Source of the DNA: Motacilla alba alba
Taxonomy: Eukaryota > Chordata > Aves > Passeriformes > Motacillidae
Length of the DNA: 64,000 nucleotides
Assembly (NCBI RefSeq): GCF_015832195.1
Contig: NC_052046.1
Span: 22,994,161 to 23,058,160 of the forward strand
Direction of reading: 5' to 3'
Of the stretch, positions 1-12,010 are shown one piece after another. Each line of letters starts with the position of its first letter. Position 1 is the stretch's first letter. Position numbers and translations under genes: made by a program. The notes beneath the pieces are model-generated. The model was not told the DNA's origin, made no database searches, and saw only the letters and a program-made list of their open reading frames with translations.

Positions 1-2009
1 GTTAGGGAGTGAGGAGTGCATTCCAAGCTTTGGAATGAAGCCAAGCAGCACTAGCAGTCTGTCCTGCTTGCATATGTTGCCTTTACCAACTTGAGAGTGG
101 GAGGAAGAGCAGAAGCTAAGGAAAGTGATAAAAGAGCTATTTCAGCCAGTGATATCTCAGTCTCTCCTATCACTTTATTTTCTCTTTCTGTATTATACTG
201 CAGATGCTTGTCTTCTGTGGTCCTTTTCTTATAACTCCCCAGCCTCTCCTCACATCTGCACCATTCAATAAGAAGTACAGAGGTAGACATCAGTGGGAAT
301 TTCCTAGACAGTGGCATAACTTGCACTATGATCCCTTCCAGCCAAAGGATCCTGGGAAATAACTTTTTTGTGTGTCTCTCATCCTTTCAATTTTAAAAGT
401 TTTGTAATTGAACATAAATAGTTGTGGGCTTTTCTTGGTTATTTTATGTTTGGCATTGCTTTTAATCTTGTATTTTCTCATAATTGCTTTCAATTTCAAT
501 TTCACTTTCAATTTCTATGAAAAATAATCCAAAACGATAGTCTTCAAATATCAGGAGTTCTGAACAAATAAAAAAGGATAAAAGATGAAAAGCAAAATGT
601 GTTTTGGTATCAATTCAACAATATACAGTTTTTTAGAACAAATCTAGGATTTTGTGTAAAATAGCTCAGAGTGCATTCTTCACAATTGGATTCTCCTGAG
701 TCTGTTGCACAGGTGCAAGTAGTTTCTTCACACAAAGCACAAAAATTGTGAGTTTTTGGCTTGAGGTAGCCTGGTGTCATTCCATCTCTACAGATGTATG
801 TTCTTTCTTAATATGACCATCAGTGGACAAGAAGTCTCACGCCTGGCACAGAGAATCTCAATACAGCTGTGTCAGGACATGTACAGCTGTCATCAGCAGG
901 AATCTGTGCCTCTGCTGCTGCAGTCACTACCCCATCAAAAGCAAAAGTAGTGTTTGCAGTGCTGAATGGTGTCCTGGATATAGGCAGTGATTTAAGGACA
1001 GGTTTCTTTCTGGCCTGTAATATAGAACTCTGGTATGATCCACAGAAGGCCAGCTCTTGCAAAGGGTGCAGTCCACAAGGAGTCCCAGAGGGAAAGATGA
1101 TGAACAATTGAATGGCTCCACACAAAGCAGCAGAGTACTAGGCTTCTCACCATCTAGAAACTTCCATTAATAGCTCTTGTTAACTGAGCAACAGTGTGGG
1201 AAATGTGCCCTCACATTGGAACTGACTCAGACCTGTATTCCAAGGCAACATGACAGTGCACAACTGCATGCATTGGTGCCACAACAGCTTTAGACAAAGA
1301 GGGAAATTTAAGACAGTCACATATAGTTTGAAGCTAAGTCATGGATATAAAAAAATAAAATTATTAAATCTAAGGATCTACTCATGAAATTCATCTTGCA
1401 GATTATCACACTGCTGGAAAGATAAAGTGTGGTGTAGATATTCTGAAGGCTGTTACAGCAGACATGAAGTGAAACTGACAAAAGGATACATAAATAAACA
1501 ATTTAGACACGAAATAGGAAAGATAGAGTGTTGAAGGAAAATTAAGCAGATTTTGGTTCAGTGAAAGGAGTGATTTCCAGAAATTTTAACAAGTGGAAGG
1601 ACAAGAGGTGACAGTAAACCATAAGTTAGGTAACCAGATATCCCAGTTTGGGTAGAACTATATTTTTTACCAGCATACAGTATTTTTCTTGTTTTTCTTT
1701 GCTCAAAGTTTTTTCCTCAGATTTTTTATAGGGGCATGACAGAACCAGAAACAGTGTCCTATCACATGTAATAGGCACATGACCTAAAGCAGGAGATATC
1801 TACTCTATTACATGGCAAGTTTATTTTATAAGATAAGCCATAGGAACCGCAGCTTTCAAAAATTTCCACAAACCTCTACAGTCTTCTTTTTGTGAACAAA
1901 ATCAGCTGATGGCATATATATATATATATATAAAATATAGACATTGTGTTCTCCTTTTTAGTAGTTGGTGCTCTCATGGGAGTTTTCTGTAAGGTTTAGG
2001 AAAGCACAT
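1..2009. other. AT-rich left flank, no gene recognised
   Basis: I see no exon chain, RNA gene or intact mobile element here. A short open frame at 869-1111 (+) of 80 codons sits in a slightly GC-richer patch, but it resembles no family I know and has no convincing splice context. A TA dinucleotide run lies at 1914-1932. Confidence 0.5.
1914..1932. repeat. (TA)n microsatellite
   Basis: About nine TA units in a row in otherwise AT-rich flank. It is an ordinary simple repeat. Confidence 0.85.
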
Positions 2010-3640
2010 TGTGTTGGTTTTGCATAAATTGATTTTTGGTGAGGAGAGAAGGAGCCATCTAGGGAACCGATTTTTTCTGTGAGGAGCTCCTCCATGCCTG
2101 GTAAAGCCAATCGCTGGCTGGCTCCAAGAATAGACATACTGCTAAGCCAATTAGAAAAGCTGGTAACGCCTCTATGATAACGTACTTAAGAAAGACAAAA
2201 CCACAGGAAGCCCTCTTTCTCCCTTGCCTGTGAGGAGGGGTGACGGGACTGGCTGGGTGCCTTCCCAGAGGAGCCCACTGGTCCCTTTTCCAGTGGCTAT
2301 GCCACCGGAGGCCATGCTGGCGCTGCGAGCAGCAATGCGGCCCATGCCAGGAGCAGCCCTGGCTGAGACTGGGAGCAGCCAGGGCCAGAAGCAGACACGT
2401 GGCTGCTGCCGTCTTGGCATGGACAGCAATAGACTTTGCCTGCCTGGCTACTTCTAACCTGCTGCACTGCAAACGAAAGGACAGAAATGGCAGCAGCTTT
2501 TTTTCTTTTTTTTTAGTGCCTCACGGGAGGAGGGACACTGACTGGAACCAGCAGCCTGTGCATCTTGTGCGGTGTCAGCAAAGACCACGTGACCAACAGT
2601 GAGAAGCACAACGAGCAATTCCCTGTGCGGATCCTGGACAAGATCAACCTTTCAGCATTGCAAAACTCTATAAAAACTGTTCCACTTGATAGAACTTGAG
2701 AACAAATGAACCAACGAACACTGATTCTCTCCTGAATCAGAGAAAAGGATCTACTCATAAACACGTGAGGAGAGCAACATGGCAACTCTAAGGACGGTGC
2801 AAAGGAGGGAGGGGGAGGAAGAGATGCTCTGGGCGTTGGAGCTGTGATTCTTCTGGAAATCATGGTGAGGATTATAATACAACAAACTGTTTCCCTGTAA
2901 TTCATGAAGCGGATGTGGGGATGCAGAATTCACCCACAGCCCATGCAGAAAAGGTGCTCGCACTGGAATGTGTGGATGCTGAAAAACTCTGATCTGGTGA
3001 GAGGCTTGATCAGAGAGAGAAAGAACTCTTGCTTCCAGAGATAGAAAAAAGAAGACCCTTGCTTTTATACTAGAACCGCTCATCCTTAAAGACCCCATGA
3101 ACTTAATGACCCATGAAATAAAGCAGTTTTGGGAAGACTGTTTTTGCCTGTAGGAGGGACTCATGTTTCAGCTGGTTGTCAGGCAGGACTGCTACTCATG
3201 AAAATTAGAACCATGTTGGAAATGTTCACAGAAAACTGTCTCCTGTGGGAAAGACCCCATGGCATAGCAAAGGAGACTTCTCTATCCTCAGAACAAACTG
3301 ACTAAAAATCCTATGTTTTGTCTCCCTGCTCTGTCAATAGGAAAGAAAAAAGTGCTGGGGGTGGGGGGGGGGGAAGTTGGGAACAGGGCGAGGTGGGTAA
3401 AGGTTCTAAAGGTTTATTTTAGTTCTCATTATCTTCTTTTAATTCTGTTAATAGATTTTTCTTTATATCTTTTAAGTTTTGAGCCTTTTTTGTCCTTAAA
3501 GTGTTTCTTCCCGATCCTTGCCTTAACTTATGAATCCCATTAAAGTGTTTTCTTTCCCCCTCCTCTCTGTAATTATAGCAGAGGAGAATGAGTGATTTTT
3601 GTGGGGGCGCTGGAATTCGGCCAGCAACCAACCCCCAACA
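2010..3640 (+). mobile_element. Solo LTR of an ERVL-type endogenous retrovirus
   Basis: The element begins TGTGTTGG and ends CCAACA. It is flanked by a perfect 5-bp target-site duplication, CACAT at 2005-2009 and CACAT at 3641-3645. Its internal order matches what I know of long avian ERVL-type LTRs: a 5' segment opening TGTGTTGGTTTTGCAT, a promoter-proximal stretch around 2165-2190 reading TAACGCCTCT then AACGTACTTAAG, a middle with repeated 'CCCATG'/'CTGGA' motifs, and a 3' end with a 'GCTGGAATTCGGCCAGC' stretch. No gag, pol or env sequence lies on either side, so it is a solo LTR left by LTR-LTR recombination. A G tract at 3363-3373 lies inside. The family name is from memory and not verified; the boundaries and duplication are read directly. 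Confidence 0.8.
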
Positions 3641-3645
3641 CACAT

Positions 3646-6600
3646 TCATTTAACAGCTGACTTTTGAAAAATCAATTGTGTCTTACTTGCATACTCTAAT
3701 TGCAGGCACTGAGCAAGCAGTGGGAATGGACACAGAAAATAGCTATGGAATTTTAGTTTCTGATAGCTCTTCGTGCACACATCTGTAAACTAAGCATGGT
3801 TTGTAATGGGAGAGATCTATTGCAAAAGGGGTCATATAAAAAAACTTATTTTTTAATAAATAACTTGTCCCTCTGAATTGCCCTCGGACATACATAAGAG
3901 GTAGTAAATCAGATCCTTAAAAGAAAAAGCATTTTGGTAGAACTAAAAAAAACTACCCACTTACTAATTTCAGAGGCTTTTTTCAGAAAGGGCAAATAAT
4001 GGCTATGAAAAATGACAGATTTCAGCATGCAGATTAGGCTGTCTCTGAAGAAGAAGAAACCAAAATTGTCTGTTAAACTTAATCTGCCTGCTCAGATTTA
4101 AAGTCAGTTAGAAAAGGAGTCTATTTAATGTTAAAAATGCAGTAATTGCTCTCTCAGTAACAGTAACTCAGTGCATGCTTTCAAGACAAAAAGTATTATT
4201 TCTTTAAAGCATCACAGATCTCTAGATGAAAGGATTTCAACATTGACTCAATTTTGTACTGGTTCTTTATTAGGACAGATTTGTTTTCAAAAAATAAGTA
4301 TGGGAGATAGCAAAGTACATAGATACTAAATCACTAAATTTAGTTGCTGGAGAGAAACAGAACACAGAAACCAAATTAGTTGCTTTATTGTGACCCCAAT
4401 TGGTTATTTACAACAGTGTTTTAATTAAAATCCTTAAAATGTTAAGTTAACAATGGTTAGTTTGTTCATGGTTGATACAAGCATCACTGGAAGCACATCA
4501 AAAGTGGGGAAAAACTCTCCATACCTTTTCTGGAAAAAAAACCTGTCTCTTTGAAGCATTACATAGAAGAAAGCAACACTGCATTATTAGCTCAAAAGTT
4601 TAATATTCTTCAGGAGTTTATATGCCAAAATCCCTGTAGTTCAGGAGGAAGGATTTTCTTATTAGGGTCACATCTTTTTGTCCCCCATTTAAAATAAATT
4701 ACAAAATGCTTTTTCTCTAGTTTTGAAAGGTGCTGTTTACATTAAATTGCAGAATTAGCTAAGGATGTCCATTAAACTCCATTCCAACCCATTGTCTTTA
4801 TTCACCATGCAGCCTTTTATGCCCATTATAAGATAATTTAGAATGACACCAAAAATGTTTTTATATGGTGATAAACTTTAACATGATCTGAGTGAATAGG
4901 TAAAGACATCCAGTACTTCACAAAAGTGCTTGACATTAAAGGTCATGGCGCCAATACTGAACTATTGGTAAGCACGCTAAAGTGGAATCACTATTCCCTG
5001 TGAAATACTGGAGTACAGCAAATGTGCAGCAAGCTCTAGCCCATTCTTGAAAATTCAAAACTCAGAATAACCTAGAAGCTGAAAATGGTAAATCATCATT
5101 TTAGTAAGCAGAGATCTGAAGTGTTGGAGAGAAAACACGCAAGTCCATGATGAAAAAGATTGGCCACTGACAAAGGGAATGTTTTGCCAAAGTTGTTCTT
5201 GTTTCTCTCTTTCCATCAGGATGAAATAGATTATACTGTCAGCATTAAAGTGAATAAAGAGTTATGGATAGAGAATATACTTACTATAGATCTATTAAAC
5301 TGGGTAGCCAAATTATTTCAAATATTATAAGGCACCATTATTTCTGTGAGGTATAGCTGTAGTGCATACAGAGTGCTTTGCTCCAGCTTGTGTTCTCATA
5401 GAATAAAAAAACATTTAGAAGTATGTGTGTACTACTAAAATACTGTGAATCAATCCAAAGCAAGTTTTCCCCTTAGAAAATTCCATCTCTCTTATAGTAA
5501 ATGACTTATGAATTAAGGACTTACGAATCTGTAATAGAACACTGAAATATCTGTAAACTTCTCAAACCACTGAAAGTGTTGGAGTAGAGCTCATAACCAG
5601 GTATTACAAATTGCTAAATAGCTTTCTTTGTTAACCGTCATGGCATTTTTAACAGAAATTAAGGTTTGATTTTTTATCTACTAGTGTATTATTAATCTTA
5701 GATTATCAGCATCTTGAAAGTACCAGTGTCATCTAAATAGTCATAAGTGGACAGGAAAAGATGATATAATAAACTTTTATTTTTGTTCTCAAAACACATT
5801 TGCCTTGAAAGCCCTAAACTCTTTTCCCTTTTTTTATGTTAGCTTTTGGTAGGTGTCTGGTTTTTATGTTAGCTTTTGGTAGGTAGGTCTAGTTTCATAA
5901 ACAAGGTGCCACTTCTATTAAGCTTAATTAAAAAAAAAAAGTCACCAGAAACTATAAGATCCAATTGGTGATAAGAAACTTACTTAGAAACATGGTACCA
6001 GACTGTTAAACATCACTTAGAAAAAGTATAGAGAAGTTTATTATTGAACTCAAAGGAGTTCAATATATTTTTTATATAAACTATGACTGTAACTCAAAAT
6101 CACTTATTTTTTCATGCTGTTTAACTTCCATAACTGTATATGGAAGAAAATCCATATTTAAAATCAGTGAAAATAGGAATAATAATCCAAAAGTGATACA
6201 GAACACAAAGTGCTGAATTTTGAATCAAGAATACTATTGGAATTTCTATTCCAAAGGGTAATTTCATTGTAAAACATTCTTCTTTGATTTGCAATATTCA
6301 TAATAACAGATTAAAGATGCTGTATACTTTCTGCTTTGTGCACATGCTTTGAGATGCACTTAACATTTGAGTAATATTTAGAACCAAATAACATTCTTCC
6401 TATTTTTGTGAGAGGACAGCAGAGAAAGGCTGAGAAAATGCAGACAGGAAAATATATATTTGGTATTTAATTTAGATGAAAATGAATGTGAAAAATGCAA
6501 CAAAAGTACTCCATCCTCTTAGTAACTATCTGGGAAATGTTAAAAAGCAATGCAGCTTCACTTAGATGTCCTATCCAAAAGATAAGCTTGGTAATGATTC

Positions 6601-8400
6601 TGTCAATCATTTGCAATGGAACATAAAGTGAAGTAAAAATGTTAGAAATACACAGCCATAGTGGCCCCTTCCTTATCCACCCTAACACCTCAAAACCCTC
6701 ATCAAGGCATTTATCATTTCATGTCTCATTTACTGTAACAACCTTTCCCTGACTAATCCATTTTTCATTGTGTATCTCTTCCCAGAATGCTGTTGCTAAA
6801 TTCACTTCCACTTCAGTTTAACAGCACTATGAGCTCTCCCTTCTCCAATATATCCTGTATAAAGTGGAGCCTATATAATCTTACATTTCACATTGACGTA
6901 TGGGACAACAGTATTGGTGAATTTTATAAAAATTAAAATTCCATGATTCCATGAAACAGATAGTACTGAATTTGTGTTGCTTGATCAATTTTGATGTCAC
7001 AGTTGTGATCTGCATCAGCTCAGTCTGATTTTTTGCTGTTGGTTCATGTTTGCAATCCATACTTCGTACATTTAGAGACTCTGAATTTTGCCTTTTAAAA
7101 CATAGCATTGAAATAATACATAGCAAAACAATTCCCATTGCCTTTGAAGGTTGCAGATGTCGGTATGACGTCATAAGGTAAATAGTTTTATCAGCTTTCT
7201 AATGACTGACTGCTTTTATAAACTTTTATAAGTGACTGCTTTTAAAAATTCCTATCACAGATAGTTATCTTTAAATATGTCTGTTAAAAATATGTTTCCC
7301 AAGGTTGTATGCCATAGTTGATACTTACTCTTGTTTTAAGACTTGAGCAATGTTTAATTTGAGCCTGAGTGAAAAATTTTTTTCTTCTCTTTCTCTCTGT
7401 GTATGTAAATGTATGTTTCTATACACTGTATTTATATTGGTTAATTGTATATTGCCCAATGTGCCATAGACTGTCACTTGTGCTTTTAAATTCTAGAGGT
7501 TGTTTATGTTTGCAAGAATTGGTGAACAAATAAACAGAATATTTTTCACCCAGCTACATTACAAGACTGCAGTCAGTAAAATCCATTCCATCAGTGTTTC
7601 TGAAGTGTTTCCTACAGGATTTTTGTGACAGCGTTGTCCTGGTTTGTCCTACCACAGAACTGTTTCAGTTCTATTTTGTGTACTAACTAACAAATTAACA
7701 TTTAGGAATTGTTTAATTATTTTTATAGAGTTACTCAAGATTCTGTGGATTAACAGACTCAAAAAAAAGATAACTATACATTTAAAGTTGAAGAATTCAC
7801 CAGGTATTTTCACTTGTAATAACATTTTCACATTTACAAAAGAGTAAGCAATTGCCATTCCATATACCATTGAAATAGGTCCTCCTTCTTTGTAACATTA
7901 GTGCCAAAACATCTATTATTTATACACTTCTGAAGACAATTGCCATCCTTTGCTGTTTTAAACAACAATGCTGTATGTGACATAGTGTTTTAATTAATTT
8001 GCTTATTGCTGAAAGAAGCCTATATTCTATAATCCTTCCCAAATTTATTATGTATATTATATGACAAACATAAAGTCATAAAAATATAAGGAAATCTAAT
8101 GGCTGCTTCCAGTAGGTAAATCCCTCCACCTTATTCTGTGTCCCCACACAACTATCCAAAATTAAATTAAAAGTATTCTAAGTATAACAAATGTCCATGT
8201 CTTTTTCTTCCATATAATGTTACTGTTTTGGGATTTTGTTACTAGCTTTTAGCTGTGAAATAGGAGTGAAAAATAGTTCTAGCCAACAGCAAGCTCAATT
8301 TTTTAAAAACAAAGACAAGGGATTGGAGCACTAAGGATTCCTGCTCTGATCTCTCTGAATTACATTGTGCTCAGAGAAGTTCGGTGTAGTTGCTTATATT
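3646..8400. other. AT-rich intergenic or intronic stretch
   Basis: I see no exon chain, CpG island, RNA gene or clear repeat boundary. Open frames are short and AT-driven. The only structure noted is a small direct duplication at 5831-5884. Confidence 0.5.
5831..5884. repeat. Direct duplication, 24-bp unit, period 30
   Basis: TTTTTATGTTAGCTTTTGG followed by TAGGT occurs at 5831-5854 and again at 5861-5884 with six bases between. It looks like local replication slippage. Confidence 0.85.
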
Positions 8401-9112
8401 ATAATTTTTATTTTATGTAGCAAGGAAACAATTCCTAAGGACTTCAGAATTGCAAAGGACTTTGAAGTCCTTGGATGGCCAATGCCCAGTCACACCGCCC
8501 TTGTCCCCTTTTTTGTGTTATGGTGCATGACATGAGAGGCGTTAACACTCAGGAGCTGTCACTGGAGACTGGGATACAAAAAACACCCCTGCAAACCCTG
8601 AGTGCCTGTCAAAGGATGGAACAATGGCTCCCCTGGTGATCTCTGTTTCCCGGCTGGTGTCAGCAGCACCCTTGCATGCCAGCAACAAGGTGGGTGGCAG
8701 TTAAGTTCCTCAAGTATTTTAATATATCAGCAGTCTGCAAGTTTCCCCACTTATTCCGCAGCTTAATATTATAACTCCATTAAATCCCCCAAATTATATT
8801 CAGATGCCCCAAATTATATTTAAATAACAAACAGTGACATCATTGTAATTACCGCACTAATGGGCTTGGTGGGGGTGCCAGGCTCCATACTGGTAAAGAA
8901 TTGAAATAGAACACGTAACTTAAAATTATTTATTGGAATAATAACAACAATATATAACACGTAAATTGTGTGAGGAAAAGTGACATGGGAAGTCCATCAA
9001 CTGCTGAGGAAAATATTTTGATTTTACTCAGCAATTTAGCAAATTACAGGACAATGTATAATTTTTATTCTTTAAGAGTTTTCTGACAAAAAAAAAAAGC
9101 CTGCAGTTTTCT
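8401..9112. other. Unclassified sequence before the array, with a GC-richer patch
   Basis: 8455-8720 is richer in G and C than its surroundings and may be a decayed repeat, but I cannot assign a family. An AAGGACTT/AAGTCCTT inverted repeat with a two-base loop lies at 8455-8472. A pair of direct repeats containing CCCCAAATTATATT lies near 8787-8822. The array begins abruptly at the GTGAT at 9113. Confidence 0.4.
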
Positions 9113-9733
9113 GTGATGGCTCTTGCTCTCAGGAAAACAGCTCATGGCTTCTCTAGGGCAAAGAAAAGGGCTGACAATCCTCTGGCTGCACTTCATGTGG
9201 GGAACTACAGATATGGCTTCAGTGAGAAGCTGCCAGAAGCTTCCCCATGTTTGATGCAGCCAGTTCCAGCTTACTTTGAGATGAACTCACTCTGGGCCAA
9301 GGCCAATCCATCAGCAAAGCTGGGAGCACTTCTGGGAAAACATATAAAAGAAGGGGGGGAAAAAATAAAGCACGCCCACAGAAAGAAAGAAAAAATTCAG
9401 ATTTGGTTTATTTTTCTTTATCCTACACTGGATTGATTAGCAATAAAAGAAATTAATATTCCCAGTTTCATATCAGGCAGAAAATACCAGAGTTACACAT
9501 CTATGTTTCAGTTGTCTGCAAGAGAATAGAAGATGAAAAAGCCTCTTCATCCCATGGAGGTACGTAATTCTTTCTGAGGCTCAGAGCTCTAGAATGCATG
9601 AAAGCCTGCTGTTTATCCAGGCAAGAATTTCTGCAAATAAAGGGTGGGACTACCAGAAAAGAGAAAGTATTGTTTTGCAGCGCATCATTCTTAAGAGCAA
9701 TGCCGCTTCAGTTTGCGGGCCTGCGAGTGACAC
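9113..9733 (+). repeat. Linker A, copy 1 (ERVL-LTR-like) at the left edge of the array
   Basis: This segment recurs almost unchanged at 26787-27408 and 35205-35826. It starts at a GTGAT shared by every linker junction. Its text (GAGAAGCTGCCAGAAGCTTCC, then GGCCAAGGCCAATCCATCAGC, then a TATA box and an A/G-rich tract) follows the layout of the avian ERVL-type LTR at 2010-3640, so I read it as a partial LTR of that class. The 107-codon open frame over it is a by-product. At 9734 it joins the core through GCAGG. The left flank before 9113 is unrelated to the end of the cores, so this is the true left boundary of the array. Confidence 0.65.
9343..9350 (+). promoter_or_regulatory. TATA box in linker A, possible LTR promoter
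   Basis: TATAAAAG lies in the LTR-like linker, just before an A/G-rich tract. About 210 bases downstream, GAG|GTACGT at 9557-9565 is a strong splice-donor match, so a promoter plus a short untranslated first exon ending at 9559 can be drawn. The same TATA box occurs at 27017-27024 and 35435-35442, ahead of genes 3 and 4. Gene 2 follows linker B and lacks it. That it drives the downstream ELM2-SANT gene is inference. Confidence 0.4.
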
Positions 9734-10546
9734 GCAGGTGGGGAAGGAAGGCAGATTTGCTTTGGCTTACCCTTAGGCAGGAAAGCAGTAAAACTGGCTG
9801 GGTTTTGCCACACCTGGGACCTAAGTACTAAAACAAGCATCAGGGACATTAGTGTGGAAAAGTAATTCTGTTTGTGTTCCTTTCCTAGAGGAATCCCACA
9901 GTCTTTTGAGATGAGCGTCCAGCTTCTTCAGGGGAGCTGGAAGAGAGACCAAGCAATTCTTCATGCACGTTTGCTACAGAAATGCTGGTGTGCTGTCCCT
10001 GTGTGTGTGTCCCCATCAGTTCCCCTGAAAAACATCCTGTTTCTCCAAGTTTCAAGGAAGGAGTGTTGAGCTGAGAGACAGGCTCAGGAGCCCAAAGGAG
10101 GGAAATCATCAAGTGACGATATTGGGCACCAATAGGACAATTGAGAAAGGGGGCAGGGTGACAGCGTGCACTTTGAGAGGAAGCTTTGGAGTTGGCTCTC
10201 CACTGGACGACTTGCAACCTCCAGCTCCTCTCAGAGCCAGAGGAGAGCCAGTGGCAGGAGTCCTTCTGGTTCTCGAGGGCAGGAGGTGTGGTATGGACCC
10301 TTGGGCAGAGCCGGGCTCCTGTGCACGTTCAGCTGGAGGTGCCTTACAGAGGAAGCACCGAGAAAACCCAGAGCTGTCCCTGCCCTGCTTTTGCCCATCC
10401 AGAGCACTGATGAGAAATGCCCCGATGGCAAGGTTCTCCGAGCAAACTTGCACCAGAAGAAGTAAAAGGGGCCAAGGTGGCCCACGCCTGTTTCTGTCCC
10501 CTGGGTCCCCTGGGGTTCCATATGGAAGGTTGGGCTGTGCCCGTAG

Positions 10547-10749
10547 CAACTGCCGTTGTCTCCTACTGCTGCGGCCGTTGGCGGAACACTGCCGGAGCAG
10601 CGGTGGAGCAGCAGCTGCAGGATCTGCTCCTGGGCTGTCCCTGACCAGCCACCTTCTGGACTCAGCGCCAGATCTGGCCTCTGGATCAACGTCCTCGTCT
10701 CCTCGTCTGCCGCCAGGCATCCCCACAGCACTTTGGGACTGTCAACGGT
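10547..10749 (+). other. Possible upstream (5' untranslated) exon of gene 1, end well marked, start unknown
   Basis: CAACG|GTAAGAAA at 10749/10750 is a strong splice donor at the end of a GC-rich stretch, and it is kept in all cores (20015, 28423 and 36841). Read into the exon at 11993, the matching frame is open only back to a TAG at 10544-10546 and contains no ATG. A one-base deletion upstream (near 28019 and 36437 in cores 3 and 4) changes all frames without affecting the gene. Both points favour a non-coding 5' exon. Competing 166-212-codon open frames here lie on both strands and shift between copies. Confidence 0.4.
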
Positions 10750-11486
10750 AAGAAAATCCCCCCGTTTGCCCTCAAACCGCTAACAGGATGGCAGGAGGCT
10801 CCAGCTGGCTGTCCCACCAGCCACAACAGACATGGTGCGTGGTCACTTTCCCCAGTCAAGGTTACACGTGAAAGGGGGGGGGGGGGGGTCCAACTTCTGT
10901 AGGAATGATGTTTGCCTCCAGGGGAAACACAGACCTTTCCGTAGAGGACGTAGAGAGCTGTCACGGTGCAGCTGCAGATCCTCGTCCACTGACAACCTGA
11001 TCAAAAATTCTTGGCACCCATTTAAGCCCTAAAACTATGTTGCGGTGACCCCAAAACAAATTGGTCATTACTGAGGAGTTCAGGGGATCCGTGTCAACAA
11101 GTCCTGGCACGCCCGGCCTCTGCTCACACCTCCTCCAAAGCGTCAAAAACCAGAATGATGGGACTTCTCCTCTGTGATCCCTGTCGTTCAGGGCATGGAA
11201 GCAGTTTGCTGGGCTGGTCCTCCAATACTGACTTTCATCTTCAAAAATGATCTGGTTTCAGCAATTCTTATATACTTACATACTTGCATCACTTACAGAT
11301 CCATGCTATTTTAATATCTTTATAGATTTTTTTTTCTCCCACCCACATTGGATCTCTTTTCTATAGACATATTGGTATAGATTTGTCTATGTTTTTCCGT
11401 GTGCGTAGGGCTGGTCCTGCCTCACGGTCGAAAGGCAGCCCTGAAGTGCCATCTTGAGTGCTCCTTCTCAAGAACACAGTGCCCGT

Positions 11487-11766
11487 ATCACAGAATTTCC
11501 TGGGCTGGAAGGGACTCACAAAGATCATTGAGCCCAGCTCCTGGGCCTGCCCAGGACAGCCTCAAGAATCACACCCTTTGCCCAAGAGCAGTGTCCAAAC
11601 ACTTTTGGAGCTCTCTCAGACTTGGTGCTGTGACGCCTTCCCTGGGGAGGCTGTTGCAGTGCCCTGCCACCCTCTGGATGAAGGACCTTCTCCTCAAATC
11701 CAACCTAAGCTTCCACTGGCACATCTTCCATGCCACTCTCTTGGGCCTTCTCACTGGCCCCAAGAC
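11487..11766 (-). mobile_element. CR1 LINE 3' fragment in core 1
   Basis: Begins ATCACAGAAT, the complement of the CR1 3'-terminal octamer repeat, followed by the familiar antisense CR1 text (CTGGAAGGGACTC, AAAGATCATTGAGCCCAGC, CTGTTGCAGTGCCCTGCCACC). It lies just upstream of the first coding exon. The overlapping 115-168-codon open frames are chance frames over this repeat. Confidence 0.8.
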
Positions 11767-12010
11767 CGGAGAGAGTGGTGCACGGCCTTCTGCTTCCCCT
11801 CTTGAGGAAAGTGCAGACTGCTAGAGGGTCCTGCCTTGGAAATTCCAAGTGAAAACCCCAGCAATTGCACCAAACTGAGGGGAGCTGGGAGAGAGGAGCT
11901 CGTGGTTTGCAATGGCGAGGATGAGAAGGAAGGCTACGCACACCTCTTGGCAGAACGATTTTTATCTGGAGCATTGTTTTGATCTCTTTCAGGTGGAAAG
12001 GAGAGGCACA

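Noticed and set aside
869..1111. 80-codon plus-strand frame in the left flank
   Set aside because: It has no recognisable domain and no promoter or splice context. It could be a decayed pseudogene fragment, but I cannot support that.
8455..8472. AAGGACTT/AAGTCCTT inverted repeat as a terminator or regulatory site
   Set aside because: It is a short palindrome of a kind expected by chance in a window this size, with no supporting context.
10109..10751. Overlapping 205-212-codon open frames on both strands, repeated in each core
   Set aside because: They lie in GC-rich sequence, overlap each other on opposite strands, break at a one-base indel between copies, and resemble no protein family. 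The splice-donor at 10749 is real, but the frames are not convincing coding sequence.
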